Part shown: positions 33,077 through 41,458 of the stretch, piece by piece
How the letters are laid out: each line of letters starts with the position of its first letter
Position numbering within the stretch: position 1 is the stretch's first letter
Origin: a virus
Direction: 5' to 3' (one strand)
Virus record (IMG/VR): IMGVR_UViG_3300035684_000001
Location: 1 to 64,000 of that record
Length of the DNA: 64,000 nt
The notes under the pieces: generated by a model
What the model saw: the letters and a program-made list of their open reading frames with translations, nothing else
The model's database searches: none
Told to the model about the DNA's origin: nothing
Program-made: the position numbers and the translations under genes

Positions 33077-33561
33077 TGGGCGATCGCTTTGAAATTCCGG
33101 GATGCCCCGGATATAGTATAGACAAGTTTGGTAATGTTTATTCTAAAAAAGGAAATATCTTAAAGTTTCACCAAGAACGAAGAGGATACCGTCGGGTTTG
33201 TATTTTGAACAAAAAAGGTAATAAATCGCGATCGGTTTTGGTTCACCGACTGATGGCGGTAACTTTTTTAGGTTCTCCGCCGAGTCTTTCGCACCAAGTT
33301 CGACACCTAAACGGAGATCCAACCTGCAACAATATAGAAAACTTGGCGTGGGGAACTGCTAAAGACAATGCCAACGATAGAATTCGGCACGGGCGCAAAA
33401 CCGGAAAACCCTCTAGGTTCGGAATTCGAGAACGCCAAGAAATGCGTTCTTTGTGGAAGACTGGAATATCCATCAAGATTATTGCTACCATGTTTCAACT
33501 TTCAACATCCTACTGCCGAAAATTGATATACGAAACCGATCGCCCAACAACGTATGGGTAG
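33076..33561 (+). CDS. HNH endonuclease with NUMOD4-like domain
   Basis: 161 residues from the ATG at 33076. NUMOD4-type start (FEIPGCPGYSIDKFGNVYSKKG). HNH_3 domain: VLVHRLMAVTFLG, VRHLNGDPTCNNIENLAWGT and ANDRIRHG. A C-terminal helix-turn-helix follows (IKIIATMFQLSTSYCRKLIY). A phage-type homing endonuclease; starts and stops of the neighbours overlap it on both sides. Confidence 0.8.
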   Translation: MGDRFEIPGCPGYSIDKFGNVYSKKGNILKFHQERRGYRRVCILNKKGNKSRSVLVHRLMAVTFLGSPPSLSHQVRHLNGDPTCNNIENLAWGTAKDNANDRIRHGRKTGKPSRFGIRERQEMRSLWKTGISIKIIATMFQLSTSYCRKLIYETDRPTTYG

Positions 33562-33904
33562 AACTAAGCGACGAGAAGGACACTGGAAAGAAGTCCTCTG
33601 GGCGCAGAAAATGCAGGTACGGGCGATTGGCAAACTTCCCAGCGCCGGGACGATCGTCCGCCAAACTGCTGCTTTTTGGGGAGTGACGGGCGATCGTGTC
33701 AACGAAAATATGTTGATTGCCATGCTCCGGCATCAGTACACCAATTACGATTCGCTGATCGAACAACTAAGAAAGAGGGTTGAAAAAAGAAAAAATCACA
33801 GGACGGTTTTTGCAGAAGCTTCAGAAATCCTCAAAAGTAATGCTAATATTGTTGCAAGGCGACTGTACAAAAAAGTGTTTGGATCAGCAAATAGTGGTCA
33901 ATAA
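33554..33904 (+). CDS. hypothetical basic protein
   Basis: 116 residues, strongly basic with a long helix. Overlaps the HNH gene by 8 bases and the next gene by 11, so translation is probably coupled. No family recognised. Confidence 0.5.
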   Translation: MGRTKRREGHWKEVLWAQKMQVRAIGKLPSAGTIVRQTAAFWGVTGDRVNENMLIAMLRHQYTNYDSLIEQLRKRVEKRKNHRTVFAEASEILKSNANIVARRLYKKVFGSANSGQ

Positions 33905-34115
33905 AAAACCGGGGGATTTCTATGGAAAACCAAACAACAAAGAGCCTGGAAATTACTGTGGTAATTGTTGGAACAAAGTCGTAATTAAACCTGGTTTACG
34001 AGGTTCAGTATGGTTAGAAGCATTGAACCGGAAGCCTATAAGGCTAGGATATTTGTGCAAAAAATGTCGTCTAAATTTTGAAAACGATGATTCTTTAGGC
34101 GGTTCTGTAAATTAA
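33894..34115 (+). CDS. small zinc-ribbon protein
   Basis: 73 residues from a GTG at 33894. Two CxxC knuckles, CGNC and CKKC, separated by ~32 residues indicate one zinc. A longer frame from 33780 is out of phase with the previous gene and less natural. Confidence 0.45.
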   Translation: MVNKKPGDFYGKPNNKEPGNYCGNCWNKVVIKPGLRGSVWLEALNRKPIRLGYLCKKCRLNFENDDSLGGSVN

Positions 34116-34152
34116 ACTGTTATTTGCCCTCTTGTGACTACATTTTAAAATT

Positions 34153-34629
34153 ATGAAAGCACCGTTTGACTTCTTTTTTGTGCCAAAAGAATACTTAGAA
34201 ATTGATGATATTGACGTTAATGTTCAACACCTTTTCGATAAGGTCGCATCCCTAGAATTTTATAAAGCGATCAGCGCAATCGCCGAAAGATACAATATTG
34301 ACTATGTGTTAACAAGAACCTGCGTAATAAAAGTTAAGAAATCGCAACCTACATCTACGCTCAATTTGTATGCAATTTGTAAAAATGTCTTTGAGGGTGA
34401 TGAGGAAGATAATTGGGCAGCGCGACACTTAATTCTGCGTGTATATCTAATGTGTAAACTTTACTTACGGTCAAAATATTGCTCATTGTTACATCGCCAC
34501 ACTGGTAAATGCAAATTTTCCTTTCGGACCAGGCTCAAACAAACTAACCAGTACGCACATTTCAGCGAAGTTAGTTGCGTGGAAGTAGTGGTCGGGTGCC
34601 CCCGGTGCTTCTATCCACCTTCCGTTTGA
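34153..34629 (+). CDS. hypothetical protein overlapping the 3' end of terL
   Basis: 158 residues. The first ~110 look natural (FDFFFVPKEYLEIDDIDVNVQHLFDK, ILRVYLMCKLYLRSKYC). The last ~45 are antisense to terL (34489 onward). The natural 3' end was probably lost when the segments were joined. Confidence 0.4.
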   Translation: MKAPFDFFFVPKEYLEIDDIDVNVQHLFDKVASLEFYKAISAIAERYNIDYVLTRTCVIKVKKSQPTSTLNLYAICKNVFEGDEEDNWAARHLILRVYLMCKLYLRSKYCSLLHRHTGKCKFSFRTRLKQTNQYAHFSEVSCVEVVVGCPRCFYPPSV

Positions 34630-36510
34630 CTGTCGATCGCTCGTAATGAAGTGATACAAAAAATTTCCTTTGTCTTTGGCATTGTAGCTCAAGTCTTCAG
34701 GAAGGTGGAACAACCCTCGGTAGATCCGATCGCGGACGCTATCTAGTCCAAAGGTGCGGTCGATCGAGTAGATAGTAAACTCGGTTTCTTTCGCCGTACT
34801 CTTAACTTTCCGGGTAGTCCGCTTGAACTGTTCCTTCATGGAAACTTGATCGAAAAGATAAACTTGCCCCTTCTTTTGAACCCGATCGCCCTTCTTGGAC
34901 ACGCTCGCTCCCGTCGGCAAATGCAGGAGTGCATACTCCGTGGCCAGTTGAATTTCCGGTTCGGAATCCATGCCGATTAAATCGACTTCGTACTGTAGGG
35001 CGATCGCCTCGGCATCTTGGATCGTTCCGAGTTCTCCAAACCAAATGTTGTTCACTCTGGCGGTTTTCCACCAGTCATTTTTAGAACCATGAAAATTTAG
35101 ATACCATTTTTGAACGATTCCGTAATTCGGTCGCCCCTGATCTAGTCCCAGGACGGTTAAAGTAGGAATTTCGGCAAAATCGGGGTGCGATCGCCCGACG
35201 CAGCTCAGGAGTCTGCCCAGGTCAATCTTGCCGCCGGACAGAGAAATAGATTCTCCGAGCCTCTGCTGAATTTCATCTCTAGGGTTGTCCGTTGTGAACA
35301 ACCGTCGCAATCTTTCAGGCGCAGAAAACAGCAAAGATGCCAGCACCGGAAATTCAAGGGCTACTGTTTCGCGAACAATTTTGCGTTCCCGCGTCACTTC
35401 ATCGTTTAAATCTCTCAATGTAACACCCGATCTCGTACAAGCAAATTTTCCGTCGGTGATCGCATCTCTCGGTATTTCCTCGGTGCAGGACTGACAGCCT
35501 ATATAAGCCGAGTCGATTGCCCGCTCCTTGTCGTCTCCTTGTAGTTGCCAGTCTTCAGTGTTTGCTGGATTGGGCGATCGGTGGAACCACTTCAGCGGTC
35601 TGCCCGCAATATCGAAAAATCGCAGTTCTTCCGTGTCGGACTCTTTGAACAGAGCCGGACGCAAAAAATTGCCAGACTGGTTTTCGGTAGAAAAAGGAAC
35701 TAAAAATTGAGCGGTTTGGCAGTGGGGGCATTTAACCAGCCACTGAAAGGAATATTTTGCCCGTTTCATTTCAGAGTCGAGAATCGATCCTTCGTAGGAT
35801 GGAGTTGAACCGGCTCGGACAAGTTTGGTCGGCATTCGAGACGCGGCCATCCGACTGATGGCAATATCAAGTACGCCCTTGGGCCACAAGCTAAATTCGT
35901 CGGCTAAAATCGCGCAAGCTGTAAACGATCTGAGCGTAGCTGGGGCTTGTTCTGCTACAGTCTTTGATTTGACGCAGGCATAGAAAAACGAAATCTTTGT
36001 GCCGGCAACCGTTATCGAGGTTTTGTTGTCTATGTCTTCGCGCCCTGTCGCCCCGTGCCGATCACGGTTCAATTTCTGAATTGGCTCGCAGTAGTCTAGC
36101 GCTGGCTGAATCCGGGAGCCAACCATGTCCCGAAGTTTTTGTTGTTCCTCAAATCCAAAACCGATGGGTGATCGCAGGTAGCCGGCATAGAATTCGGCTG
36201 TGGCGACCAATCCTTCAGAGTAACCTACTTGAGCAGCTTTTTTAATGACTTCTTTTTCTAGCCAGGGACAGCCTATTGCCAGATAAACCTCTTCTAAAAA
36301 TACCTCGTCCCAAGAAAGCGGTTCTCCAGAACTTGTTCGGTGGTGTTCTTTGACCCACTGCAAGTAAACGTCGCCTCCCCCGTCGTACCAGCTAGCGATT
36401 GCTGCTTCGCGGGCGATCGCTGTCTCATCGACAAACTTTTCTCTCTGTTTTTTGTTAGACTTTTTTTGGCGGGCGATCGCCCGCGAGGCGCGACCTAAAC
36501 TGGGAGCCAT
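34489..36510 (-). CDS. terL: terminase large subunit (lambda gpA-like)
   Basis: 673 residues. The ATPase domain carries the deviant Walker A of lambda gpA, with its lysine at the front: KKAAQVGYSEG (90-100). Walker B is AILADEF (D204, E205). The nuclease domain begins near VLGLDQGRPNYG and continues with LIGMDSEPEIQLATEY. A CPHC...C--C cluster in the middle is a zinc-binding insertion. It packages DNA into procapsids. The small subunit lies at 38315 on the other strand, separated by two cargo genes. The first 24 codons are duplicated at 37217-37294. Confidence 0.85.
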   Translation of the reverse strand: MAPSLGRASRAIARQKKSNKKQREKFVDETAIAREAAIASWYDGGGDVYLQWVKEHHRTSSGEPLSWDEVFLEEVYLAIGCPWLEKEVIKKAAQVGYSEGLVATAEFYAGYLRSPIGFGFEEQQKLRDMVGSRIQPALDYCEPIQKLNRDRHGATGREDIDNKTSITVAGTKISFFYACVKSKTVAEQAPATLRSFTACAILADEFSLWPKGVLDIAISRMAASRMPTKLVRAGSTPSYEGSILDSEMKRAKYSFQWLVKCPHCQTAQFLVPFSTENQSGNFLRPALFKESDTEELRFFDIAGRPLKWFHRSPNPANTEDWQLQGDDKERAIDSAYIGCQSCTEEIPRDAITDGKFACTRSGVTLRDLNDEVTRERKIVRETVALEFPVLASLLFSAPERLRRLFTTDNPRDEIQQRLGESISLSGGKIDLGRLLSCVGRSHPDFAEIPTLTVLGLDQGRPNYGIVQKWYLNFHGSKNDWWKTARVNNIWFGELGTIQDAEAIALQYEVDLIGMDSEPEIQLATEYALLHLPTGASVSKKGDRVQKKGQVYLFDQVSMKEQFKRTTRKVKSTAKETEFTIYSIDRTFGLDSVRDRIYRGLFHLPEDLSYNAKDKGNFLYHFITSDRQSNGRWIEAPGAPDHYFHATNFAEMCVLVSLFEPGPKGKFAFTSVAM

Positions 36511-36528
36511 AGGCTGTATGGTAAAATT
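36451..36528. repeat. direct repeat copy 1 (terL start)
   Basis: 78 bases covering the start codon and first codons of terL and their upstream region. About 90 percent identical to 37217-37294 (eight differences). Contains the palindrome GCGGGCGATCGCCCGC. Confidence 0.8.
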
Positions 36529-36550
36529 TAGTAAAGTTTAAGGAAACAAT

Positions 36551-37198
36551 ATGCAAATGCAAAAGGTCAAATTATTTTTTGGAATTCACGAGGTGGCAAA
36601 ATCACCGGAACATATTATAAGCATAGCTGATAGACAAAAAGCACTTGATACTATAAATGAGAGGATAAATGAAATCATGTCACAAAGAACTTCTAATTTA
36701 TTTTTGTCAGGAGTTATAGACCCTCTTGATAAATGCAGAGATTGTACTTGGTTTCACTTACATAGTAAATTTTGTGCTGTTGCTCCACAAAATTTAACAA
36801 ACACTGAATGTAAAGATCGCAAAACCCCTGAACTATCTTCCAGTATCGATCGCCTCGATTATTTAGAATCTCGATCGCCCGAAAGGATTGCATTAGTCCG
36901 AGATGTAGCTAGAAGAATTGGCAGAAGCCCGGAAGAGTTAGAGCGAAAATTTCACGAAGCTTGGGCAAAAAATCCAGGGTCGTTCGATCGGCAGACAATA
37001 GAAATACTGGCAGAAATAAAAAAGATTGGAGGTTATTCAATTGCTCAAGTAGAATTGATTGGTGATGGTATCAGGGGAGCTTCGCAACGTTTCACTACAC
37101 ACGCTCATGCTTTAGATGTAAAAAATATAGTTCTTGCTGGTCATGAATTTCACGATATTATTTATCAAATGCTTTTGACATTGCCAGGTTATTTCTAA
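36551..37198 (+). CDS. cargo gene: protein with Cys cluster, inserted beside terL
   Basis: 215 residues with AAGGA before the ATG. Cysteine motif CRDCTWFHLHSKFCAV...C near residues 64-90; a helical region with IGRSPEELERKFHEAW follows. The Cys pattern recalls the small protein at 58569-58829. It lies between the two copies of the terL-start repeat, so I read it as an inserted cargo gene. Function unknown. Confidence 0.55.
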   Translation: MQMQKVKLFFGIHEVAKSPEHIISIADRQKALDTINERINEIMSQRTSNLFLSGVIDPLDKCRDCTWFHLHSKFCAVAPQNLTNTECKDRKTPELSSSIDRLDYLESRSPERIALVRDVARRIGRSPEELERKFHEAWAKNPGSFDRQTIEILAEIKKIGGYSIAQVELIGDGIRGASQRFTTHAHALDVKNIVLAGHEFHDIIYQMLLTLPGYF

Positions 37199-37216
37199 GG
37201 ATGCAACTCTAAATTT

Positions 37217-37294
37217 TTTATTAGACTTTTTTTGGCGGGTGATCGCCCGCGAAGCGCCACCTAAACTGGGAGTCATAGGCGGTGTAGTAAAATT
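37217..37294. repeat. direct repeat copy 2 (duplicated terL start)
   Basis: Second copy of 36451-36528. On the minus strand it still encodes a terL-like start (MTPSLGGASRAITRQKKSNKK), now cut off from any terminase body. Marks the far side of the inserted cargo gene. Confidence 0.8.
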
Positions 37295-37316
37295 AATCAA
37301 TCACATACAAACTACC

Positions 37317-38300
37317 ATGTTAATTGGATTTAGTGTTGAAAACCACAGGTCTTTTAAAGAAGCGGCAAGCTTAGTCTCTATCGATGAATTAAAAAAGCCC
37401 CTAAAATTTTCTTTCCTTTTTGGTGCAAACAATTCAGGCAAGACTAATTTTATTCGGGCGATCGAAGCAATGACAATGATGCGATTTTGTCTTTTCTGTT
37501 GTTTGCCATTTAAAATGGACGACATATCTAAAAATGAGTCATCATTTTTTGAGATTGTTATTTTAGCAGAATCAGGCGATCGTATTCAGTATGGATTTAA
37601 AGTTAAAGATGATCGGATAGAAGAAGAATGGTTGTACAAATATCATCCTTCTGATGACGTAGATACGCCTATTATTTTGTTTGAAAGATTTGCTTTTGTT
37701 GCAATGGGACGGTATCAGGAAGACTTGTTGGATACCCAGCCATTTTTAAACAAAACATCAATTTTTGAGGCTAAGCTAGTTCGAGAATTTTTTGATTCAA
37801 TTTATTTTGCATTTTCTACAAATAAAAACGATCTTGACGAGGACATTTTTGACTTTGTAAATAACAGCCCCACGCTGAAATCTCGATTGTCCGATCTGAT
37901 GTCAAGGATAGATTTGCCAATTCCAGATTCTTCTTTGGAATTACCTACCTCAAGAGGATTTGATGAAGCTTTTGGATTTTTGAATTTATTGTTATTTGCA
38001 GAAGCAAAAAAAATCAAACTTCTTGCGATCGACAATTTTGGAGAAAACCTGCATCCACTCTTAGCGAGTGAGTTAATAAATATAGCAAAGTCGATATCAG
38101 GTTTGCAGTTAATTATCTCGACACATCAAACAAGGTTGATAGATGAAGTGTCGCCTTGGGCTATATGGTTTGTTGAAAAAGATAACAAACAATCGTCTAC
38201 GCTCACGGGACTTGTAGAATATAAACTTAAGCCCGACAGCATTTCACAAAAATATTTAAATGGATTGTATGGCGACACTCCATTTGTTACTATTAGGTAA
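37317..38300 (+). CDS. AAA (AAA_15/AAA_21, OLD/RloA-like) ATPase, candidate defence cargo
   Basis: 327 residues from the ATG at 37317. Begins LIGFSVENHRSFKEAASLVSI, typical of this family. Walker A is GANNSGKTN and the Walker B/D-loop region is LLAIDNFGENLHPLL, then LIISTHQT. The position after the Walker B aspartate is Asn, not Glu, so hydrolysis may be slow. Many anti-phage systems use such ATPases with a nuclease or toxin partner; here none is adjacent unless the 36551 protein is it. Located between terL and terS, a classical site for non-essential cargo. Confidence 0.75.
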   Translation: MLIGFSVENHRSFKEAASLVSIDELKKPLKFSFLFGANNSGKTNFIRAIEAMTMMRFCLFCCLPFKMDDISKNESSFFEIVILAESGDRIQYGFKVKDDRIEEEWLYKYHPSDDVDTPIILFERFAFVAMGRYQEDLLDTQPFLNKTSIFEAKLVREFFDSIYFAFSTNKNDLDEDIFDFVNNSPTLKSRLSDLMSRIDLPIPDSSLELPTSRGFDEAFGFLNLLLFAEAKKIKLLAIDNFGENLHPLLASELINIAKSISGLQLIISTHQTRLIDEVSPWAIWFVEKDNKQSSTLTGLVEYKLKPDSISQKYLNGLYGDTPFVTIR

Positions 38301-38314
38301 TTTGTGAAAAAATA

Positions 38315-38965
38315 ATGGAAAAAATACCTTGGGACAAACCAATTCCGGGTGAGTCAGCAAAAGCTTACGAGGCTTTTTCGATTTACCGCGATATGGGGGT
38401 CGGTCGAAGTTTAGACTCTGCATGGTGGAGTTCGACGGATACAGGTAAGAAAGGGGAAGAAAAAGGAACCAAAAAAGCACCGGGAAATTGGAAAAAATGG
38501 TCTACACAAAATAAGTGGCGATCGCGCTGCAAAGCTTATGACGATCGCCAAGCTGAAATAAAACGCAGAATCAAAGAAGAAGAAGGAACCGATCAATACA
38601 GGACTGAAATAAGAGAGGACTTACAACTTCGCAGAGAAAGAATAAAAGCGTTAAGGCAAGAACAATGGGAAATTGGGTGCAAACTCCAAGAATTAGCAAA
38701 AGCCGGTATCAAAGCATTGAGTAAAACTCCCGATAAAATGTCTGGCGCTGATATTGTTAAAACATTGCAACTGGCGATCGAGCTTAAGAAAGAATCTCTG
38801 GGTGTAACTAAAATGCCGGCGTTGGAGGCAATTACCACTCTTGCAGATGAAGGTCTACTGCCACCAGAAATAATTGAGTTTTTTGAAGAAATTATAAACG
38901 AACCGATCGCCCTAACATCAGAAAAAATTTCCGAACTTTACATTGAAAGGCTAAAAAATGAGTAG
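38315..38965 (+). CDS. terS: terminase small subunit-like protein
   Basis: 216 residues. The opening PWDKPIPGESAKAYEAFSIYRDMGVGRSLDSAW and later WKKWSTQNKWRSRCKAYDDR match small-terminase-like phage proteins that recognise packaging sites. The rest is helical with a Lys/Glu-rich coiled coil. Overlaps the next gene by 8 bases. Confidence 0.7.
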   Translation: MEKIPWDKPIPGESAKAYEAFSIYRDMGVGRSLDSAWWSSTDTGKKGEEKGTKKAPGNWKKWSTQNKWRSRCKAYDDRQAEIKRRIKEEEGTDQYRTEIREDLQLRRERIKALRQEQWEIGCKLQELAKAGIKALSKTPDKMSGADIVKTLQLAIELKKESLGVTKMPALEAITTLADEGLLPPEIIEFFEEIINEPIALTSEKISELYIERLKNE

Positions 38966-39296
38966 AAATCTTTGCACTTCTAGTTGCTGCGAAAATACGG
39001 TCAGGCTTTCTGATTTGCGCGGACGGGCGATCGAGTTTCGACGGTATGGCAATGACCCGCCAAATATTGGTACTAGGTGGGATTGCCCTACCTGTCAGAC
39101 TGCATACTTTGCTATCTGGAGAGATGCTCAGTATTCTTGGAATCCGGGCGCGCGATCGCTGTTATCTCGAGGATTTGTGATAGATCTGAGTTACTACGAA
39201 TCATTCAACGACGAACACGGAGATTTATCCAGAATGGATAATCCAAGTCATCTATGTCTTGACGATGCAGAAGACATTCAAGAAATCTGGGAATAG
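38958..39296 (+). CDS. small cysteine-rich hypothetical protein
   Basis: 112 residues with CTSSCC near the start and CPTC at ~43, a probable zinc knuckle. The C-terminal half is acidic. Last gene of the plus-strand packaging block. Confidence 0.5.
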   Translation: MSRNLCTSSCCENTVRLSDLRGRAIEFRRYGNDPPNIGTRWDCPTCQTAYFAIWRDAQYSWNPGARSLLSRGFVIDLSYYESFNDEHGDLSRMDNPSHLCLDDAEDIQEIWE

Positions 39297-39298
39297 AA

Positions 39299-39327
39299 AA
39301 ACCTTGGCAGGATCAGTGCCAAGGTTT
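39299..39327. terminator. terminator-like hairpin
   Basis: AAACCTTGGCA (39299-39309) with TGCCAAGGTTT (39317-39327), an 11-bp perfect stem with 7-base loop right after the preceding stop. The T-run is on the minus strand, so it can also stop leftward transcripts. Confidence 0.65.
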
Positions 39328-39434
39328 AAGAAATGTATCGTCCGCTGCAAACGAAACGACAACTTATATTACCACAATTAGCACGGGTTTGTAAATTAAA
39401 TTGAGTCGCGCCAAATGTCTAATTTTTCTCTAAT

Positions 39435-39670
39435 TTATCCCAATGCACACAATCCAATACTTTTCATTTGCAGTATTTCGTCATCACTGAGCGCAGCAAG
39501 TTTTTCTACAAAGTTTATTCCCGCTCTTTTACAAATATTGTAGACACGCACTGATAGACTGATAGATTTAAAACCACCAATGGTGTTCCTTGTTCTTAGA
39601 TCGCGCCGTGGATGGATTCAAAATGGGCGATCGCTGCCTGCAATTTTACATCAATTTGTTTGATGTTCAT
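39435..39670 (-). pseudogene. remnant resembling the RNA polymerase alpha C-terminal domain
   Basis: A short ATG frame (39670, 24 codons, MNIKQIDVKLQAAIAHFESI...) ends at 39596. A second frame shifted by one base then reads ISLSVRVYNICKRAGINF, VEKLAALSDDEILQMKSIG and stops at 39435. The second part follows the alpha-CTD pattern closely (LSVRxYNxLKRAGI, then helix-hairpin-helix). Either a frameshifted gene or a decayed piece of a phage-borne alpha-CTD-like protein. Confidence 0.5.
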
Positions 39671-39857
39671 TATTTATCTCCGTAGATGTATTTTTTGTGA
39701 GTGATTGACGATACTTTGATAGTTGAAGAAGCAAGTTTTTATGTAGATTATTTCGATCTTCTATCTCCTTAAGATACCGTGAAAAATCGTCACAAATTCT
39801 TGAGATATTGGCAAGAGCTTTCATTGTTTTTGCTTTATTAATTTGTTCGCTGTTCAT
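39651..39857 (-). CDS. small helical hypothetical protein
   Basis: 68 residues. The start overlaps the stop of the preceding 50-residue gene (ATGA). Its last codons overlap the short frame at 39670. The start regions at 39857 and 39670 share a similar leader ending GAGATAAA, so these small frames may be duplicates of one unit. Confidence 0.45.
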   Translation of the reverse strand: MNSEQINKAKTMKALANISRICDDFSRYLKEIEDRNNLHKNLLLQLSKYRQSLTKNTSTEINNEHQTN

Positions 39858-40006
39858 AGTTTATCTCGGTAGGTGTATTTTTGCTTGTGTCCTTGTCCGC
39901 GTTTCCTGCTTAACTTTTTCTGGATAGTCTCCAGCGAATCCCCTTCCTTGTAAACGCCATCTTTGATAGCCAAATTTTTTAGAATTTGGGCGATCGTCTC
40001 ATCCAT
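39854..40006 (-). CDS. 50-residue hypothetical protein
   Basis: ATG at 40006: MDETIAQILKNLAIKDGVYKEGDSLETIQKKLSRKRG... It starts 3 bases after the XRE-ImmA stop and is coupled to the next small gene by ATGA. Basic C-terminus. No family recognised. Confidence 0.45.
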   Translation of the reverse strand: MDETIAQILKNLAIKDGVYKEGDSLETIQKKLSRKRGQGHKQKYTYRDKL

Positions 40007-40009
40007 ATT

Positions 40010-41179
40010 TTAAACCTCCATTATTTTGGTTGAGTGTTCCCGCAATAGTGCTGCGATGCGACAGGCTTCTGGGCGATCGACATTCAGGTAATCACAAAAG
40101 CGAGTCTCTGTAATTAGTCCCCGATCCAGCGCCTCGATCGCCAGACATTGATAGTGGAGGGGGAACGTTTCAGTGCGTCGCGGAACCGTCTTTGCACTAA
40201 ACTCCTGCTGTACCTTTTTTAATTTCAGCCCGCGATCGCGCAGTTTTTCCCAAGTTCCAGTCCGCACAAGCTCCATTTCCTCTAGCTGACAAGCAAGCAC
40301 TTTTGCGGAAACGCCGTAGTAATGAGCTAGCGTGAATAGATGGGTCGGAGTAAACTTGCCATGCGCGCGGCACATATCGTTGAACCGCTTGAGCAAGCCA
40401 CTTGTGGGAATGAGGAAATATTTAGCAAATGATTCGACCGATCGCTCGCTCTCTGGAGTTCGCTGATATTTCCCCTCAAAATCCAACACAGCTTTTCGCC
40501 GATCTGTTAGGAAGCGAAAGTATTGACGGGCGATCGACCAGCGCTGTCGTTCTTCCGAATGATTAACATTGATTGCCATGCAACCGCCAAGTCGCTCGTC
40601 GTAGGTGTAAATCCCTGAGTATTTGGGTGGTAGATCTAGATAGAAAATGCGAAGCCCCACATCCTGCGCTAGAATTTCGTGCAGTCGTGAAACCGGACTG
40701 TCACCAAGCCCAAGTTGCTGACGTTCTGAAATCGCTATGCTTTCCGCCGCAACCTTAATAGGTAAATTTGTCACATCCTGTTCGGAAGGATAGTTCTGGG
40801 GAAGCGACGCAGACACAATCTCTTCAAGCTCTAGGTAGTTCCGGCACAAGTCCTCTAAACGCAAAACGGATGATTTGATCTGTACTTCTTCCCCCTCGTT
40901 GCACCGATAAGCTACCTGAAAATGTATCTCGAAAGGTTGAACAACCGGGTGATCGCACACAAATTCATTGACCGATCGCCCGTAGAGACAAGCAAGTTGA
41001 TTTAATTCCGCTGCTTTGACGGGGCGCTCTCCTTTCTCGATCGCCACTATCGTAGTACGTGCAACATAAATGGCTTTAGCAACATCAGATTGCTTCATAC
41101 CGCATTTTTGACGTGCTTGCCGGAGAAGCTCTCCCAGTTCCTGCGGGTTGGTGTTATCGAGGACTATCGTAGCAGTCAT
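40010..41179 (-). CDS. XRE regulator fused to an ImmA/IrrE-type domain lacking the HExxH motif
   Basis: 389 residues. Helix-turn-helix at ~13-70 (LGELLRQARQKCGMKQSDVAKAI, TTIVAIEKGERPV). The ImmA/IrrE-like domain spans ~165-300: LRIFYLDLPPKYSGIYTYDERLGGCMAIN. The helix that should read AHExxH then appears as WSIARQYFRFL (215-224). The zinc-binding HExxH is thus RQYFR and the protease should be inactive. The downstream anchor E-FAKYFLIP is kept. In phages and ICEs, XRE-ImmA proteins switch the lysogenic state. The upstream gene at 41189 ends 9 bases before it. Confidence 0.7.
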   Translation of the reverse strand: MTATIVLDNTNPQELGELLRQARQKCGMKQSDVAKAIYVARTTIVAIEKGERPVKAAELNQLACLYGRSVNEFVCDHPVVQPFEIHFQVAYRCNEGEEVQIKSSVLRLEDLCRNYLELEEIVSASLPQNYPSEQDVTNLPIKVAAESIAISERQQLGLGDSPVSRLHEILAQDVGLRIFYLDLPPKYSGIYTYDERLGGCMAINVNHSEERQRWSIARQYFRFLTDRRKAVLDFEGKYQRTPESERSVESFAKYFLIPTSGLLKRFNDMCRAHGKFTPTHLFTLAHYYGVSAKVLACQLEEMELVRTGTWEKLRDRGLKLKKVQQEFSAKTVPRRTETFPLHYQCLAIEALDRGLITETRFCDYLNVDRPEACRIAALLREHSTKIMEV

Positions 41180-41188
41180 AAATTTTCC

Positions 41189-41458
41189 TCAACTTATTTT
41201 TTCAAAACAATCAGTTAGTATCTCGATAGCTTCTCGTTTTGCCGCATTATCGCCAGATTTAGAACGTCGCAAAAGTTCTCGAAATCTTTCTTGGGGTGAA
41301 CTGTAAAAACCTTTACTGACCTGCTGCTCAAAAAGATAAAGCGCTGTTTCGTAGTTTGCCCGATCGCCCCCCATTGTATGCAACCAGATAGCACTAGCTT
41401 TTGCTACGGGGGTTCCGGGTTGAAAGACAATCTCCTCGACTTCTTTTAATAATGACAT
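41189..41458 (-). CDS. hypothetical helical protein, operon partner of the XRE-ImmA gene
   Basis: 89 residues, helical and charged, just upstream of the XRE-ImmA gene and overlapping the previous gene by 13 bases. No family recognised; an interaction partner is plausible from context. Confidence 0.5.
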   Translation of the reverse strand: MSLLKEVEEIVFQPGTPVAKASAIWLHTMGGDRANYETALYLFEQQVSKGFYSSPQERFRELLRRSKSGDNAAKREAIEILTDCFEKIS

